Below are positions 63,020 through 64,000 of a stretch of 64,000 nt of DNA, in pieces (the first letter of the stretch is position 1; each line of letters opens with the position of its first letter). A program made the translations under genes and the position numbers. The notes under the pieces are model-generated. The model was not told the DNA's origin and did not search any database. It saw nothing but the letters and a program-made list of their open reading frames with translations. Location: positions 3,501 through 67,500 of the forward strand of contig CAPEBR010000021.1 in assembly GCA_948602995.1 (NCBI GenBank). Direction: 5' to 3'. The DNA is from an uncultured Dorea sp. (GTDB lineage Bacteria > Bacillota > Clostridia > Lachnospirales > Lachnospiraceae).

Positions 63020-63865
63020 TTACTTTGCCAATTCATATTCAAAAGAAGCCCTGTCCGTTTTCAAAGAAAAGATAGGATATCCTCCTTTTCGGAATCTGTA
63101 AAATGCCCGGCAGGCTGCACTTTCGTGAATCGTCCTTGCCATATCCCCATTGGCCGGAGCTTTCAGAGGGCTTCTGACTTTTTCTAACAGCCTGGCTTCA
63201 AATTCTAGATTCCCCTGCACAATCCGAAGCCTCCCATCCCGGGCCTGCATCACCTTTGCTCCCAGATAAGTTGCCAGCCGGTATTCTCTCCCCTTCCATA
63301 GCACAACACCAATAACGCCCCGAAAATAAAACCCGGTAACCGGAACATCTGCCACAGCCAGCATCAGCGAGCCTCCCGGAAAGCTGCATTGCGTCCACGC
63401 ATATTCCCTGGGAAAAGAATGTCCTTCGTCTCCTTCCCAGTATCCCACTGCATTCTGAAACAAATATTCCCGCCCATTCACCTTCATCCTTCCATTGACC
63501 AAATGCCGCATACTCCGCACACTATGCCGGCATTCCAGGAAAGGAAATATAGAAAACGGCCCCATGATATCATATTTCAAAGGAAAAAGGGGGCCAAATC
63601 TCAATTCTCCGCTTATATCCAGCTCCGGCATATGTACTGCCAAAAGAATCCCCTTCTCTCCAAACCGACTGTTTCCAATCCAAATATCCTTTCCTGTCCG
63701 GCGGAATGCCGCAGCAGGATAATCAATATTCCACGCATGATTCTCCGTAATGACCTGAATGGAACAAGACTTCTTTTGTTCTGACCTGTGAACTGCAGGA
63801 ATAAGCGACAAGGTCTGGGTTTCCGACTGGCATTTAAAATACCAGCCATAAAAATAATTGCGCAT
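63020..63865 (-). CDS. Tocopherol cyclase-like domain protein
   Basis: A 281-aa protein of the tocopherol-cyclase-like lipocalin-type family. Marks: RNYFYGWYFKCQSETQTLSLIP at the start, MGPFSIFPFLECRHSV, and the signature GYWEGDEGHSFPREYAWTQC (about residues 142-161). Plant tocopherol cyclases use this fold, but the organism does not make tocopherol, so the bacterial protein must do something else. ATG 63865 has GGAGG 9 bases upstream. It has no visible operon partner in the window. Confidence 0.85.
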   Translation of the reverse strand: MRNYFYGWYFKCQSETQTLSLIPAVHRSEQKKSCSIQVITENHAWNIDYPAAAFRRTGKDIWIGNSRFGEKGILLAVHMPELDISGELRFGPLFPLKYDIMGPFSIFPFLECRHSVRSMRHLVNGRMKVNGREYLFQNAVGYWEGDEGHSFPREYAWTQCSFPGGSLMLAVADVPVTGFYFRGVIGVVLWKGREYRLATYLGAKVMQARDGRLRIVQGNLEFEARLLEKVRSPLKAPANGDMARTIHESAACRAFYRFRKGGYPIFSLKTDRASFEYELAK

Positions 63866-63946
63866 ATCTTCCGTCCTCCATAGAAAGATACTTTTATTTT
63901 CCCACAAATGGCTTTCATTTATACGCAGATCCCCTTCTTTTTGCCG

Positions 63947-63983
63947 GTTACTATTCACGGCCCAGGAGGCCGCTCATAGTAAC
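63947..63983. repeat. Short inverted repeat related to the MITE ends
   Basis: GTTACTAT...ATAGTAAC (8-bp arms) with TTCACGG after the left arm, close to the GTTACTGTTCAC terminus of the MITE family. Only 37 bases; it may be a solo end or an independent hairpin at the window edge. Confidence 0.45.
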
Positions 63984-64000
63984 GATTCGGGGCGATATTT

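Overview
The window looks like chromosome from a spore-forming, strictly anaerobic Firmicute, most likely a Lachnospiraceae-type gut clostridium. The evidence is a complete spoIIA operon and a spoVA locus, a T-box in front of valS, the [FeFe]-hydrogenase maturases HydE/HydG/HydF, clostridial-type PfkA and PolC-independent DnaE, and several large Lys-rich surface proteins with Ig-like (Big_2) and fibronectin III repeats. No rRNA, tRNA or CRISPR array was found.

Layout. 1-7.4 kb: sporulation locus on the minus strand (spoIIAA-spoIIAB-sigF, a 46-aa membrane peptide, spoVAA-AB-AC, a 65-aa protein, terminator). It is separated from spoVAD by about 3.5 kb holding a truncated AAA-ATPase-like gene, a secreted protein and a solute-binding lipoprotein. 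Two sigma-G-like promoters fit this split arrangement. 7.4-15.9 kb: a T-box-controlled minus-strand operon valS / LTA synthase-like / folC / 44-aa protein / TPR membrane protein. 15.9-27.8 kb: rhodanese lipoprotein, two giant surface proteins, GH31 glycosidase, ArsR regulator, AEC transporter. 28.1-36.2 kb: an amidase pseudogene, then a strikingly AT-rich, foreign-looking cassette (about 28.8-35.3 kb) and a surface-protein remnant. 36.1-42.9 kb: an AAA_14/DUF4143 ATPase followed by a graveyard of frameshifted and chimeric genes (sugar ABC transporter, uroporphyrinogen-decarboxylase fragment, repeated surface domain), bracketed by two direct copies of a 133-bp MITE. 43-48.6 kb: hydE, hydG, hydF, then convergent DUF1934, pfkA and dnaE. 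53-60.7 kb: a second, broken AAA_14 gene and two more large surface proteins. 60.9-64 kb: ABC-2 exporter operon and a tocopherol-cyclase-like protein.

The most interesting system is the AT-rich cassette. One near-consensus promoter precedes a BtrH/C39-like protein, a radical SAM-SPASM enzyme, a truncated RRE-radical SAM protein, two ABC exporters with fused permease and ATPase, a 71-aa membrane protein and, last, a 27-aa Lys-rich peptide ending in GEYCCNW with an excellent ribosome binding site. I read this as an export-coupled, radical-SAM-modified peptide (RiPP) locus, partly decayed.

Three repeat families recur: a 133-bp MITE with GTTACTGTTCAC termini and, in two copies, clear 8-bp target duplications; a REP-like GGGGACGGGGCATTTTT palindrome clustered round the hyd genes; and a 163-bp element with 20-bp inverted ends ahead of a surface-protein gene.
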